A stretch of 41,692 nucleotides of DNA from Myxococcales bacterium (GCA_003151595.1 PLXW01000095.1:156510-198201), one strand, 5' to 3'; shown: positions 34,092-41,537, counted from the stretch's first letter. Numbers and translations: made by a program. Notes: generated from the letters alone by a model not told the origin.

Positions 34092-34384
34092 GGCAGCAAC
34101 ACCCCCTGCGCGAAGATCAACGCGGCGGCGACGACCACGCCTCCCGCGAGCACCCGCGCGACGCGTTCGGGATCGCTCCCCGCCGCCTTCCACGCGATCA
34201 ACGCCGCCATCCCGCCCGAATACGAGACGATCCACGCGCGCCAGAAGTACCCCGCGTGCGCGCTCCAGATCACCGTCGCCGGGTTCGGCTCGGGGAAGAT
34301 CACGAGCTGAAGGCCGCGCACGATCGCGTAGAGCGCGACGGCGACCACGCACCCGGCCATCGCTCCCAGCGCGAGGCGGATCAC
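34088..34384 (-). CDS. Small integral membrane protein, last gene of the SPASM operon
   Basis: A 98-residue protein with three likely membrane helices: residues about 3-22 (RLALGAMAGCVVAVALYAIV), 44-64 (around WRAWIVSYSGGMAALIAW) and 76-97 (RVLAGGVVVAAALIFAQGVLL). The start is GTG at 34384, whose GTGA overlaps the stop of the radical SAM gene; GGGAG lies eight bases upstream. No known family was recognised. Its tight coupling suggests it works with the modified peptide or its enzyme at the membrane, perhaps in export or anchoring, but no transporter or protease motif is visible. It is too short to be an ABC or CPBP-type protein. Confidence 0.75.
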   Translation of the reverse strand: MIRLALGAMAGCVVAVALYAIVRGLQLVIFPEPNPATVIWSAHAGYFWRAWIVSYSGGMAALIAWKAAGSDPERVARVLAGGVVVAAALIFAQGVLLP

Positions 34385-35571
34385 GCGAGCGCTCCCGGCG
34401 CGGATGGAGCCGCGTCGCGCGTGGACTCGGCGTCGCGATGCGCGCGGACGCGCGGGCACTCCGGATCGGGGCCGTGCGCGCCGTCGACGAACCGCGCCAC
34501 GACCTTGCACCCTCCGCGGCACACGCTTCGAAGCGCGCACGACGCGCACGGCTCGGCGGGCGAGGCGTTCCACGCGCGCCACGTCGCGAGCTCGGCGTCC
34601 TCGCCGCGTGATTCGAGATCCGTGGCGCCGAGCGTCGTGGGGCCGGCGAAGCTGCACGGCGCGATCTTCCCATCGACCCGCAGCGCGACGAGCTTGTCGC
34701 CCGCTTCGCAGCCGAGCACGCCGAAGCGCGCCAGCGTCGCCGCGTCGATTGACGGATCGGCGGAGAAGAACGGGACGAGCGCACAGTCGATCCGGACGCG
34801 AAACTCGGGCGTCATGCGCGAGGCGATCGCGCGGAGCTTCGGGCCCAGGGCGCGCGCCTGATCGGGCGTGAGCCGTTGGGCGAGGTAGTCGAGCGACGCG
34901 GCGCGCCCGGCCGGCTTGTAGCGGAGGAGCTGAGCTTCGCGCGCGCCAAGGCTCCGCGCGCGATCGAGCGTGGCGTCGAGCGACGCCCACGTCGCCTGCG
35001 TGAGGACGATGTTCACGCCGACCGGGATGCCTGCGGCGACGAGCGCTTCGATGGCGGCTTCGGCGTGGCGAGCGCCGTCGAAGCCGCGAACGCGCTCGTA
35101 GTCTTCGCGCGCGCCGTCGTAGCTCACGTTGATCTGCGCGAATGCGCGGAGGCGATCGATCCGCGCCGGCGTGAGACCGAGCCCGCTCGTCGTGAGCACC
35201 GGCGACAGGCCGCGCGCGCGCGCGAAGTCCGCCAGCACGTCGAGGTCGTCGCGCGTCGTCGGCTCTCCGCCACCGAAGGCCACCGTGAACACGCCCGCGC
35301 GGGCCAGCGCGTCGAGCGCCGCCTCCATCGTCTCGCGCGGCGGCTCTTCGCCGTCGGGGCGGGCGTCGAGGTAGCAGCCTTTGCACCCCGCGGCGCATCG
35401 GCTGGTCACCGCGACGTGCGCTTCGAGCGGCGCGCTCTCACGCGGCGGACCGGTCCACACTTCGCCGCCCTCGAGACCGAGCGCGCGGACCGCGTCGCGA
35501 TCGAGCGCGACGAGTGCCGGCGGCGAATCGATCTTCGCCCACGCGCCCCACGATTCGTAGCGAAGGATCAC
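34381..35571 (-). CDS. Radical SAM/SPASM domain peptide-maturase-like protein
   Basis: A 396-residue radical SAM enzyme with a full SPASM domain. N-terminal residues 1-45 (ESWGAWAKIDSPPALVALDR) could be a small substrate-recognition region. The radical SAM core has C59-x3-C63-x2-C66 followed by Tyr, and FGGGEPTTRDDL for SAM binding. SPASM cysteines follow the classic spacing: C288-x12-G-x4-C306, then C342-x2-C345-x5-C351-x3-C355 and C372, so two auxiliary 4Fe-4S clusters are expected. Such enzymes usually crosslink or epimerise ribosomal peptides, or mature other proteins. GTG start at 35571 overlaps the stop of the small peptide gene (GTGA), with GAGGAG nine bases upstream. The adjacent peptide is its probable substrate. 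Confidence 0.93.
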   Translation of the reverse strand: MILRYESWGAWAKIDSPPALVALDRDAVRALGLEGGEVWTGPPRESAPLEAHVAVTSRCAAGCKGCYLDARPDGEEPPRETMEAALDALARAGVFTVAFGGGEPTTRDDLDVLADFARARGLSPVLTTSGLGLTPARIDRLRAFAQINVSYDGAREDYERVRGFDGARHAEAAIEALVAAGIPVGVNIVLTQATWASLDATLDRARSLGAREAQLLRYKPAGRAASLDYLAQRLTPDQARALGPKLRAIASRMTPEFRVRIDCALVPFFSADPSIDAATLARFGVLGCEAGDKLVALRVDGKIAPCSFAGPTTLGATDLESRGEDAELATWRAWNASPAEPCASCALRSVCRGGCKVVARFVDGAHGPDPECPRVRAHRDAESTRDAAPSAPGALA

Positions 35572-35849
35572 GTGCGCGGCTCCTCGCCAGAGCGCGCTGC
35601 GTTGGGCGCGCTCTTCTCGTTCGTTGCGGGAGAGGCCTCTCGCGAGCCGACGACGCGCACCTTCTCCTTCGCCATCGCCGCAGCGACCGCCGCCATCACC
35701 GCGCCGCCGACGAGCGCCGCCGCGAACAGCGTGTCGATCACGCTGCCGATGCTCGAGCAGTTCGCCCCGTGCCCTTCGCGAACAACGCGAATGCCGCGCG
35801 CGATCCGCGCGAGGCGATCGTCTTCCGTCTCGGTCGCGGCTTCGGTCAT
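35568..35849 (-). CDS. Single-cysteine transmembrane peptide, candidate substrate of the radical SAM enzyme
   Basis: A 93-residue protein. Residues 1-29 are charged and helical-looking (DDRLARIARGIRVVREGHG); residues 29-38 read ANCSSIGSVI with the only cysteine (C31); residues about 39-60 form one hydrophobic helix (LFAAALVGGAVMAAVAAAMA); the rest is a hydrophilic Ala/Pro/Glu-rich tail. Starts with ATG in an ATGA overlap with the upstream gene, with GGAGG ten bases before it; ends in a GTGA overlap with the radical SAM gene. A leader plus Cys/Ser-rich motif directly before a SPASM enzyme is the usual RiPP precursor layout, but the following membrane helix and tail are unusual for one. I do not recognise the family. 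Confidence 0.8.
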   Translation of the reverse strand: MTEAATETEDDRLARIARGIRVVREGHGANCSSIGSVIDTLFAAALVGGAVMAAVAAAMAKEKVRVVGSREASPATNEKSAPNAARSGEEPRT

Positions 35850-36892
35850 AGCTTGAACCCCTCCAGGTACTGCACGTTCACCGCTTCGAGCACGAGGAAC
35901 GCCGCGGCCACGACGGCCGACGCGCAAACCACGGCCCGCGCCGCACGCGCCCATCCCGCGCTCGACCCCGCCGCTCCCCACGCGCGCGCTGCGACCACGA
36001 TCGGTGCCAGTGCCGCGCCGAAGATGAGGAACGGCGCCGCGTTCCCCGTCTCGTACGCCGACGCCAGCGCGCCGCCGGCCAGCGCGACGTACACGGCAAA
36101 CGCGAGCGCGAACCCCGTACCGCCTCGGAGCGCGCGTCGGACGTCGCTCCACGCGCCGCGCGCCGCTGCGCGTGCGACGGCGATCGCTGCAAGTATGGAA
36201 AATAGAGCGAGCTCCGCGATCGATGCATGATGCAACCACCGCCGCCGCGCAGCGACCGCCACGCGCCGGATCATCCGAGCGTCGAGCAGCTTCGCCATCG
36301 TCTGCGAGGTCTCGCGCGCGGCCTCGAGGTCGCCGTCGTCGAGGAGCGCGTTCAGAAGCGTGCTCGCGGCCTGCCGCTGGAGGAGCGCGTCGGCCTTGGG
36401 GTCGCCCGTGACTCGTCGAAGCGCGGCCTCGCCGTCGGCGCGTCGCTGGAGGCGCGAGAGGTAAGCGTCGGCGCAGACCATCCACGCCTCGCTCCGCGTC
36501 GGCCCCGGCGGAAACGTGTCTGCGTCGCGCGCCAGCGCATCGATCGACGCCGCGTCGTCGCTCGCCTTCGGATCGCGCCGCACCGACTCGAGTCGCGCGT
36601 ACGGCCGGAAGTCCCCCTCGGAGTGCGCCTGGAGCACCGCCGCGCGCGTCATCGCCTTCGGCGCGTACCTGAAAGACGGCAGACGGTCGACCGACGCGCG
36701 GTAATGCTGGATGGCGTACGCGTACGCGCCCGCGGCGTCTTCGGCTTCCGCCAGGCGGTAAAGGGCGTCGGCGGCCACCATCGGATCGCTCGACTGCGCC
36801 GCGTCCTCGAGCGACGCGCCGTCGGCCCGCGCGCCCGTCGCGATCGCAATCCACGCGGCACAAGCGAACGCGAACGCGAGCCACTTCGTCAC
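35846..36892 (-). CDS. Exported/membrane protein with TPR-like N-terminal half and four C-terminal helices
   Basis: A 348-residue protein of unknown family. From the GTG start it begins TKWLAFAFACAAWIAIATGARADG, a signal peptide. Residues 25-200 are helical and TPR-like (DPMVAADALYRLAEAEDAAG, YAYAIQHYRASVDRLP, RRADGEAALRRVTGDPKADAL). Four hydrophobic segments follow from about residue 214 (IAELALFSILAAIAVARAA, ALAFAVYVALAGGALASAY and two more), ending NVQYLEGFKL. So a periplasmic TPR domain would be tethered to the membrane. The start is uncertain: longer readings reach 37078 but run into the divergent lipoprotein gene. It is the first gene of the four-gene coupled operon; its stop overlaps the peptide start (ATGA). 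Confidence 0.7.
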   Translation of the reverse strand: MTKWLAFAFACAAWIAIATGARADGASLEDAAQSSDPMVAADALYRLAEAEDAAGAYAYAIQHYRASVDRLPSFRYAPKAMTRAAVLQAHSEGDFRPYARLESVRRDPKASDDAASIDALARDADTFPPGPTRSEAWMVCADAYLSRLQRRADGEAALRRVTGDPKADALLQRQAASTLLNALLDDGDLEAARETSQTMAKLLDARMIRRVAVAARRRWLHHASIAELALFSILAAIAVARAAARGAWSDVRRALRGGTGFALAFAVYVALAGGALASAYETGNAAPFLIFGAALAPIVVAARAWGAAGSSAGWARAARAVVCASAVVAAAFLVLEAVNVQYLEGFKL

Positions 36893-37007
36893 GGCGACGG
36901 GGACAATCCCACGCGCGGCGGCGACTTGTCCATGCGCCGCTCGCAGGCGCTCACTGACGCTTGCGCGCTTGCGGCGCGGGGCGGCGTCGTGGTGCTCTCC
37001 GGCGTCG
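36893..37007. promoter_or_regulatory. Divergent promoter region, SPASM operon / lipoprotein gene
   Basis: About 115 bases lie between the proposed starts of the TPR-like membrane protein and the divergent lipoprotein. Promoters for both should lie here or just inside the genes. No clear consensus hexamers or palindromes were recognised; the segment is extremely GC-rich. Confidence 0.3.
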
Positions 37008-38891
37008 ATGCCGTCCACCCGCCGCGCCGCTGGTCTCCTCGCGCTCGCGCTGGCGACGACCGGATGCAGAGCGTGCAAGGACGATCACCCGTACGTGCCG
37101 TACAGCATCGACGAAGCGTCGGCGCCGTCGGCCACGGTCGCTGCGGTCGACGCCGCCTCTGAAGAAGACGCCGGCTCGTTCCACGCGCGCGAGGCGATCG
37201 CCGCGCCCAAGAACGCGACGCGATGGACGATCGACGGCCTCGATCTCGTCGCCCCCGCCGATCGCGTCTTCACCCTCGGCCTCACCGGCGACTTCGATGG
37301 CGACGGCGCGCTCGACGCCGCGACGCTCGTGAGCCCGACGTCGACCGACCTCGACGCCGGACCGCGTGCCGCCGACCTCCTCCTCTTCCGGGGTGCGCGC
37401 GGAGCGCCCTTGGGCGCATCGCAGGCGATCGCGTCGCCTCCGCCGTTCACGTTTGCTCCGACCTGCGCGCCGAAGAATCGCCTCGCGCAGACCGGACGGC
37501 ACACGCTCTTCGTCGAGACCGGCGCGACGTGCGAGCACGACGATCACGCGACCGCCTCGCGCTGGGTCGCGGCCGTCGTCGTCGGCGCCGACGCGAAGAC
37601 GCACTTCCGCGCCACGCTGATCGATCCGCCGAACGCGCCCCTCCTTTCGCTCGACGTCGATGGAACGGATCGCGACGGCGACGGGCTCGACGACGTGGCC
37701 ATTCGCGTGACGATCGAAGGGGGCTCTCCGCCGTTCGAGCCGGGACCGCGCGTGAGCGCCGTCGCGCGGTGGTTCGATCGATCGGCGGGGATGAGCCGCG
37801 ATCCCGACGAGCCGGAGAGCTCGCTTCGCGCGCTGGCGTCGATGGCCGCCGTGCGTGCGCCGAAGCCCAAGGACGCGCCGTCCGTCCCGCGCTTCGTGGA
37901 GCAGGTGCGCGCGCTTCACCGCGCGATGTGCCTCGAAGGGGGCGCGCCGCGCATGGTCGAGTTGATGACCGGGCCGGCGTTGCAGTGCGGCGTGAGCAAG
38001 GGGCTCGAAGAGGCCGGGCTCGCCGAGGTGCGCGCGTACGCGGTGTCCGGCGATGCGCTGCGGGCGATCGCGGCGCTCGATCGCGCGCAGATCTCTCCGG
38101 CGACGCACACGTCGTCGCGCACCACCGACGCGCAGGCGTGGGTCGCGCAGCTCGCGCCGATCCTCCCGGCGCCGTCGGTGCTTCGCGCGGCGGGGGCGGT
38201 GCCGCAGATCGAGCGCGGTCGCGGGCCGTCGTGGGGCGCGCTCGCGTTCGACGCCGGCGGCAAGCTGCTGGTGCGGACGGCGGCGGGGGTCGTGCGCCTC
38301 GATCCGGCGCAAGGGGACGAAGCCGCCGCCGACGACGTGACGACATGGCGCGCAGGGGTCGTGTCGCCCGACGGCGCGTACCGATGGATCGAAGCGTACG
38401 ACGCGTGCGACGGCGTCGCCCTGCACGCCACGTTCGCCCCCACGGGGAACGGCGACGCGCGCGACATCGCGCTCCCGATCGCGCCGCCGCTCGGCGCGCA
38501 CTGCGCGACACGCGACGCGAACGATCACGCGGGCGCACGCGGAGAACCCGCGCAGACGCTCGCCGTCGCCTGGGGCACCCGCGGCCTGGAAGCGATCGTC
38601 GCCGGCGAACCGATCCTCGTCTCGCCCGATCTCGTCCGTGCCACGCCTTCGCAGTCGTCGCTCGATCAACCGACGACGCTCGGCGCGCCGCGTTCTCCGA
38701 ACGGCCGCGTCCTCGTCACTCCGACCTCGATGGGTCTCCTCGTGCGCGGCGCCCACACGCGACTGTTCCGCGCGCGCGAGCTCGAAGGGGGCTACCTCGA
38801 CGTCCGCGACTGTACCGTGTCGGACGATGCGTCGCGCGTGGCGTGCGTCCGTGGTGGGCGCGCGTTCGTGGGGATCTGGGCGCCCGAGTAG
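37008..38891 (+). CDS. Probable lipoprotein with DxDGDG (VCBS/FG-GAP-like) motifs
   Basis: A 627-residue exported protein. Residues 1-19 (PSTRRAAGLLALALATTGC) form a lipoprotein signal with a Cys near residue 20, though the lipobox TTGC is not perfect. Two Ca-binding-like motifs follow: LTGDFDGDGALDAATLVS and DVDGTDRDGDGLDDVAIRV, as in VCBS or integrin-like repeats of secreted Myxococcota proteins. The remainder is beta-rich (LRAAGAVPQIERGRGPSWG, GKLLVRTAAGVVRLD, GTRGLEAIVAGEPILV) and could be a propeller. The ATG at 37008 was chosen because it starts the signal peptide. No catalytic motif is seen. It is divergent from the radical SAM operon and converges on the lipoprotein gene at 38898, six bases apart. 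Confidence 0.75.
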   Translation: MPSTRRAAGLLALALATTGCRACKDDHPYVPYSIDEASAPSATVAAVDAASEEDAGSFHAREAIAAPKNATRWTIDGLDLVAPADRVFTLGLTGDFDGDGALDAATLVSPTSTDLDAGPRAADLLLFRGARGAPLGASQAIASPPPFTFAPTCAPKNRLAQTGRHTLFVETGATCEHDDHATASRWVAAVVVGADAKTHFRATLIDPPNAPLLSLDVDGTDRDGDGLDDVAIRVTIEGGSPPFEPGPRVSAVARWFDRSAGMSRDPDEPESSLRALASMAAVRAPKPKDAPSVPRFVEQVRALHRAMCLEGGAPRMVELMTGPALQCGVSKGLEEAGLAEVRAYAVSGDALRAIAALDRAQISPATHTSSRTTDAQAWVAQLAPILPAPSVLRAAGAVPQIERGRGPSWGALAFDAGGKLLVRTAAGVVRLDPAQGDEAAADDVTTWRAGVVSPDGAYRWIEAYDACDGVALHATFAPTGNGDARDIALPIAPPLGAHCATRDANDHAGARGEPAQTLAVAWGTRGLEAIVAGEPILVSPDLVRATPSQSSLDQPTTLGAPRSPNGRVLVTPTSMGLLVRGAHTRLFRARELEGGYLDVRDCTVSDDASRVACVRGGRAFVGIWAPE

Positions 38892-38897
38892 CGAGCG

Positions 38898-39545
38898 TCA
38901 GCGGTGCCGCGGCGCCGTCGTGCAAAGCACGTCGGTCGGGTCGCGTGTACTTTGCAAGCACTGCGTCCGCGCGTCGTTGCACCGCACGACGAGCACGCCG
39001 TGCCCCAGCAGCGTCGAGAGAGGCGTTCCGGCGCGGGTCACCACAGCGCGCGCCGGCGTCTCGGCGTCGCACCCGCCCGCCATCAGCAGATCGATCCGCC
39101 GACCGCCGCCGATGATCTCGACGCGATCGAGCTTCTCCTTCTCGTCGGCCGGCCCCTTGTCGAGCGAGCGCGTGATCGGGCGCAGCTTGTCGGCGAAGGT
39201 CGCGGTCCAATCAGGATCGGCGTTGGCGTCGTCGAACCGCGGCTGCCCCATCGCCGTCATGTACGCGATGGCTTCCATCTGCACCTCGGCCGACATCCCC
39301 GAGCCGACCGTGGGGCTCGTCTTCGGCACGGGGCGCGGCGGCATCGAGCCGTCCCACGTCGGTGCCGGAGCCGGCGTGGTGCTGGCCGTCGGGGGAGGAG
39401 GCGGAAGAGACGAGGGGACGCTCGTCGCGATCGAAGGCGCGGGGCGCGCGGCATCGATCGCCGTCGACGCGTCGTCCTTGTCGCAGCCCGGCGCGATCAC
39501 GACGAGCCCGGCGACCCCCAACGCAGACCAGAACGTGCGACGCAT
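38898..39545 (-). CDS. Small lipoprotein, function unknown
   Basis: A 215-residue protein with lipoprotein signal RRTFWSALGVAGLVVIAPGC, lipid-attachment Cys at residue 21, a Pro/Thr/Ala-rich linker (residues about 25-80) and a C-terminal domain of about 130 residues. That domain has VQMEAIAYMTAMGQPRFDD, KLRPITRSLDKG and two cysteines near CNDARTQC, possibly a disulphide. No known family was recognised. The ATG at 39545 starts the signal peptide; a longer frame to 39668 runs antisense into the next gene. The two neighbouring exported proteins suggest a periplasmic or outer-membrane cluster. Confidence 0.75.
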   Translation of the reverse strand: MRRTFWSALGVAGLVVIAPGCDKDDASTAIDAARPAPSIATSVPSSLPPPPPTASTTPAPAPTWDGSMPPRPVPKTSPTVGSGMSAEVQMEAIAYMTAMGQPRFDDANADPDWTATFADKLRPITRSLDKGPADEKEKLDRVEIIGGGRRIDLLMAGGCDAETPARAVVTRAGTPLSTLLGHGVLVVRCNDARTQCLQSTRDPTDVLCTTAPRHR

Positions 39546-39571
39546 GAATGGATCGGATACCACGGAGCGAG

Positions 39572-40003
39572 GTGCGTTTCCCGGTTCCCACTCGCGTCGC
39601 CGTCGTCGTCGCTGCGCTGGTCGCGCTCGGCGTTGCTTCGCCCTCGCCGTCGGTCGCCGACGAACCACGAGCGACCGCGGCGATCACGTGTCCGCGCGCG
39701 CCTGAGCCGGGTCGCGTGCGATGTGAGGTCGAGGCCAAACCGCCGCCCGGCGGCGCGATCGTCAAATGGGCCGACGCCGTGCTCGTCTCGGCGCCCGCGT
39801 TCGTGACGCCGCTGCGCGCGCGCGTCGGCCCTTCGGACGCGACGACGCACGAGGACAGCGTGTGGCGCTGGGCGATCGCGCTGGCCGCCCGCACGCGCGG
39901 ATCGGGAGAGATCGAGGCGCGCGTCCGGGTCGTCACGTGTATCCACGAGGCGTGCGTCCGGACCGAGATCGCCGTGCATGCGACGCTCGTGGTCGGCGAC
40001 TAG
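39572..40003 (+). CDS. Small secreted/periplasmic protein, function unknown
   Basis: From GTG 39572 this is a 143-residue protein with a signal peptide (RFPVPTRVAVVVAALVALGV, then SPSVADEPRA) and a mature part containing four cysteines (AITCPRAPEPGRVRCE and VVTCIHEACVRTE) likely forming two disulphides. GTG 39572 is preferred over ATG 39548 because GGAG lies 5-8 bases upstream, and because ATG 39548 would leave only two bases between two divergent starts and add eight hydrophilic residues before the signal. VWRWAIALAARTRGSGEIEA suggests a beta-sandwich. No family recognised. It is followed by the 21-bp repeat array. Confidence 0.65.
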   Translation: MRFPVPTRVAVVVAALVALGVASPSPSVADEPRATAAITCPRAPEPGRVRCEVEAKPPPGGAIVKWADAVLVSAPAFVTPLRARVGPSDATTHEDSVWRWAIALAARTRGSGEIEARVRVVTCIHEACVRTEIAVHATLVVGD

Positions 40004-40063
40004 GCGGCTCGGGCCGACGCGAGGTCACGCGCGGCTCACCCGAAGTCTCCTCGCGACCCGGCG
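40004..40063. other. Short non-coding stretch before the repeat array
   Basis: Sixty bases between the end of the secreted protein gene and the first in-register repeat unit. It contains GAAGTCTCC at 40042-40050, which recurs at 40085-40093, so degenerate repeat units probably begin here. No promoter or hairpin was recognised. Confidence 0.3.
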
Positions 40064-40693
40064 ATGGCGCGTTGCGACCCGCGCGAAGTCTCCCCAGGAA
40101 ACAGGATGGCGAGGGGCGCCTTCGTGAAGTCCCGCGACGCCAAGGCGAAGGCGCGCCGAGCCCACGCCCGTTCCGCGGAGGGCGTTCCGATGGTCGCGTG
40201 CGCCAAGGCGACGGCACCTTCCGCCGAGCCCATGGCGGCTTGCGCCAGCGCGATGGCCGCCTGCGCCACGGTGATGGCAGCCGAGGGCGAGGAGTCGGCG
40301 CGCGAGGCCACCACGTTCGTTCGCGCCGCCAACGCGGTGGCCGACGAGGACCATCTCGTGGCCGGGCGAGCCGACGCCAAGGCGTGCGCGGGGAACGGGC
40401 TGTCCACGCGGGGCGACGCGAGGGGGGACGCCGCCATCGTGCTGGCGCGGACGGCCGGTGCGGCGGCGGACGCGGGCGACGCCGTGGCGCACGCAGGAGT
40501 CGGCATGGCGGCGCGGGCCATCGCGACGGCGCGAGCGAGAAGCGCCGTGGCGGCGCCGGCCAACGCGATGGCGCAAGAGGCCGTCGGCGTGGCATCGCGC
40601 GCCAGCGCCATGGCGCAAGCGGGAAGGCGCTTGGCGTGGCGGGCCAACGCGATGGCGCAAGCGGCCACGACGTTCGCATCGCGCTACGAGCGC
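40064..40693. repeat. Array of 30 degenerate 21-bp (seven-codon) repeats without indels
   Basis: Cutting from 40064 gives 30 consecutive 21-base units with no insertion or deletion. The consensus in the plus frame is (A/G)TG-GCG-xxx-xxx-GCC-xxx-GCG, i.e. the heptad (M/V/L)-A-x-x-A-x-A. Clear units are MAACASA (40232), MAACATV (40253), MAARAIA (40505), VAAPANA (40547), MAQEAVG (40568), VASRASA (40589), LAWRANA (40631), MAQAATT (40652). Ala is at heptad position 2 in 23 of 30 units. A 42-bp higher-order period is visible at the right end. Because the units are near-palindromic in composition, minus-strand frames are open and also heptad-like (LAQAAMG, SCAIALA). Units decay towards the left. Confidence 0.85.
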
Positions 40694-40975
40694 CCCCGGC
40701 AAGTGCCTGGAATTTGGCCACGGTCGCGTCGGGTCGTTACTCGTGGAAGACGATGCAACTTCCGGGGCGGCTTCGAACGACGACCCTCGGCGATTTGCTG
40801 GGGACTCTCCACCGCTCCCGCGCCACGGGGACGCTGGAGCTGGCCGAGTTTCACGGCCGCATGCATCGCATTCACCTCTCGCGCGGCCTCGTGGTCGCCG
40901 TCGAGCTGGATGGTCCGGTGCCGTCGCTGGCCGAAGAGCTACGGCGCGCCGAGGCCGTCGGCGACGACGTGTTGA
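40106..40975 (+). CDS. Ala-rich heptad-repeat reading frame, doubtful gene
   Basis: An ATG at 40106 preceded by AGGAAACAGG (AGGA six bases upstream) opens a frame encoding about 28 heptads that would form an Ala-rich amphipathic helix (M/V/L at one position, Ala at three others), resembling an alacoil. After about residue 196 (SRYERPRQVPGIW) the pattern stops, composition turns Arg/Trp/Cys-rich, and the frame overlaps the DUF4388-DnaJ gene by 223 bases, so the C-terminal third is unlikely to be real. Either the gene ended near 40700 and lost its stop, or it was fused to the next gene and a frameshift separated them. A minus-strand frame (40036-40668, 210 residues) has equal third-position GC, as the wobble positions coincide. 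Confidence 0.3.
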   Translation: MARGAFVKSRDAKAKARRAHARSAEGVPMVACAKATAPSAEPMAACASAMAACATVMAAEGEESAREATTFVRAANAVADEDHLVAGRADAKACAGNGLSTRGDARGDAAIVLARTAGAAADAGDAVAHAGVGMAARAIATARARSAVAAPANAMAQEAVGVASRASAMAQAGRRLAWRANAMAQAATTFASRYERPRQVPGIWPRSRRVVTRGRRCNFRGGFERRPSAICWGLSTAPAPRGRWSWPSFTAACIAFTSRAASWSPSSWMVRCRRWPKSYGAPRPSATTC

Positions 40976-41502
40976 AGCGATCGCTCCTGCGCGCGATCGC
41001 CTCGCGACGCTTGCACGGCGAGGTCCTCGTCCGCGACTTCAAGCTGTCGCCAACGCTGATCGACACGGCGCTCCGCCGTCAGCTCACCACGCGCCTCAGC
41101 GTCCTCGAGCGCCTCGCCGACGCGCAGATCCTATTTCGTGTGACGGTTCGCCCGCCGCGCGGCGCGCTCCTCGACGATCCGCTCCGCCCGCCGGAGTTCC
41201 TCAGCGGTCGTCGCCGCGCCCGCGATCGCGGCGTCTCCGCCAACGGAACCCCGCCGCCTTCGCCTGCCCAACGCCGCACCTCGCACGAGCACGCGCCGTC
41301 CGTCGACCCGCGCCAGGTCGCGGCCTTCCGCATCCTCGGTGTCCCGCTCGGCGCCGATCCTCTCGCCATCAAGCGCGCCTACCGCCAGCTCGCCCGCAAC
41401 TACCACCCGGATTTGCATCCGGGTGCGACGGATGAAGAGCGCCGCTTGCTCGCTGAGCGCTTCGTCGAAGTGACCGCGGCGTACCAGACGCTCGTCGCGT
41501 AA
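40753..41502 (+). CDS. DUF4388 (PATAN) - DnaJ domain fusion protein
   Basis: A 249-residue cytoplasmic protein. Residues 1-55 (LPGRLRTTTLGDLLGTLHRS, GTLELAEFHGRMHRIHLSRG, VAVELDG) are the DUF4388/PATAN motif, typical of Myxococcota and other Deltaproteobacteria-related phyla, where it accompanies signalling domains. A helical middle region (RAIASRRLHGEVLVRDFKLS) and a disordered Pro/Arg/Ser-rich linker (about 145-185) lead to a C-terminal J domain: AAFRILGVPLGADPLAIKRA, YRQLARNYHPDLHPGATDEE with the essential HPD at 218-220. It should therefore stimulate a DnaK-type Hsp70. The ATG at 40753 follows GGAAGA. Frame is open upstream through the repeats but without a start matching the domain. Confidence 0.88.
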   Translation: MQLPGRLRTTTLGDLLGTLHRSRATGTLELAEFHGRMHRIHLSRGLVVAVELDGPVPSLAEELRRAEAVGDDVLKRSLLRAIASRRLHGEVLVRDFKLSPTLIDTALRRQLTTRLSVLERLADAQILFRVTVRPPRGALLDDPLRPPEFLSGRRRARDRGVSANGTPPPSPAQRRTSHEHAPSVDPRQVAAFRILGVPLGADPLAIKRAYRQLARNYHPDLHPGATDEERRLLAERFVEVTAAYQTLVA

Positions 41503-41537
41503 GCGCGTCGCGAACCCTCACCCCGAGTCCCCGCGAA

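Noticed and set aside
40036..40668. Minus-strand 210-residue heptad-repeat gene
   Set aside because: Its GTG start has no ribosome-binding site and its regularity follows automatically from the shared wobble positions with the plus frame; kept only as an alternative reading of the repeat array.
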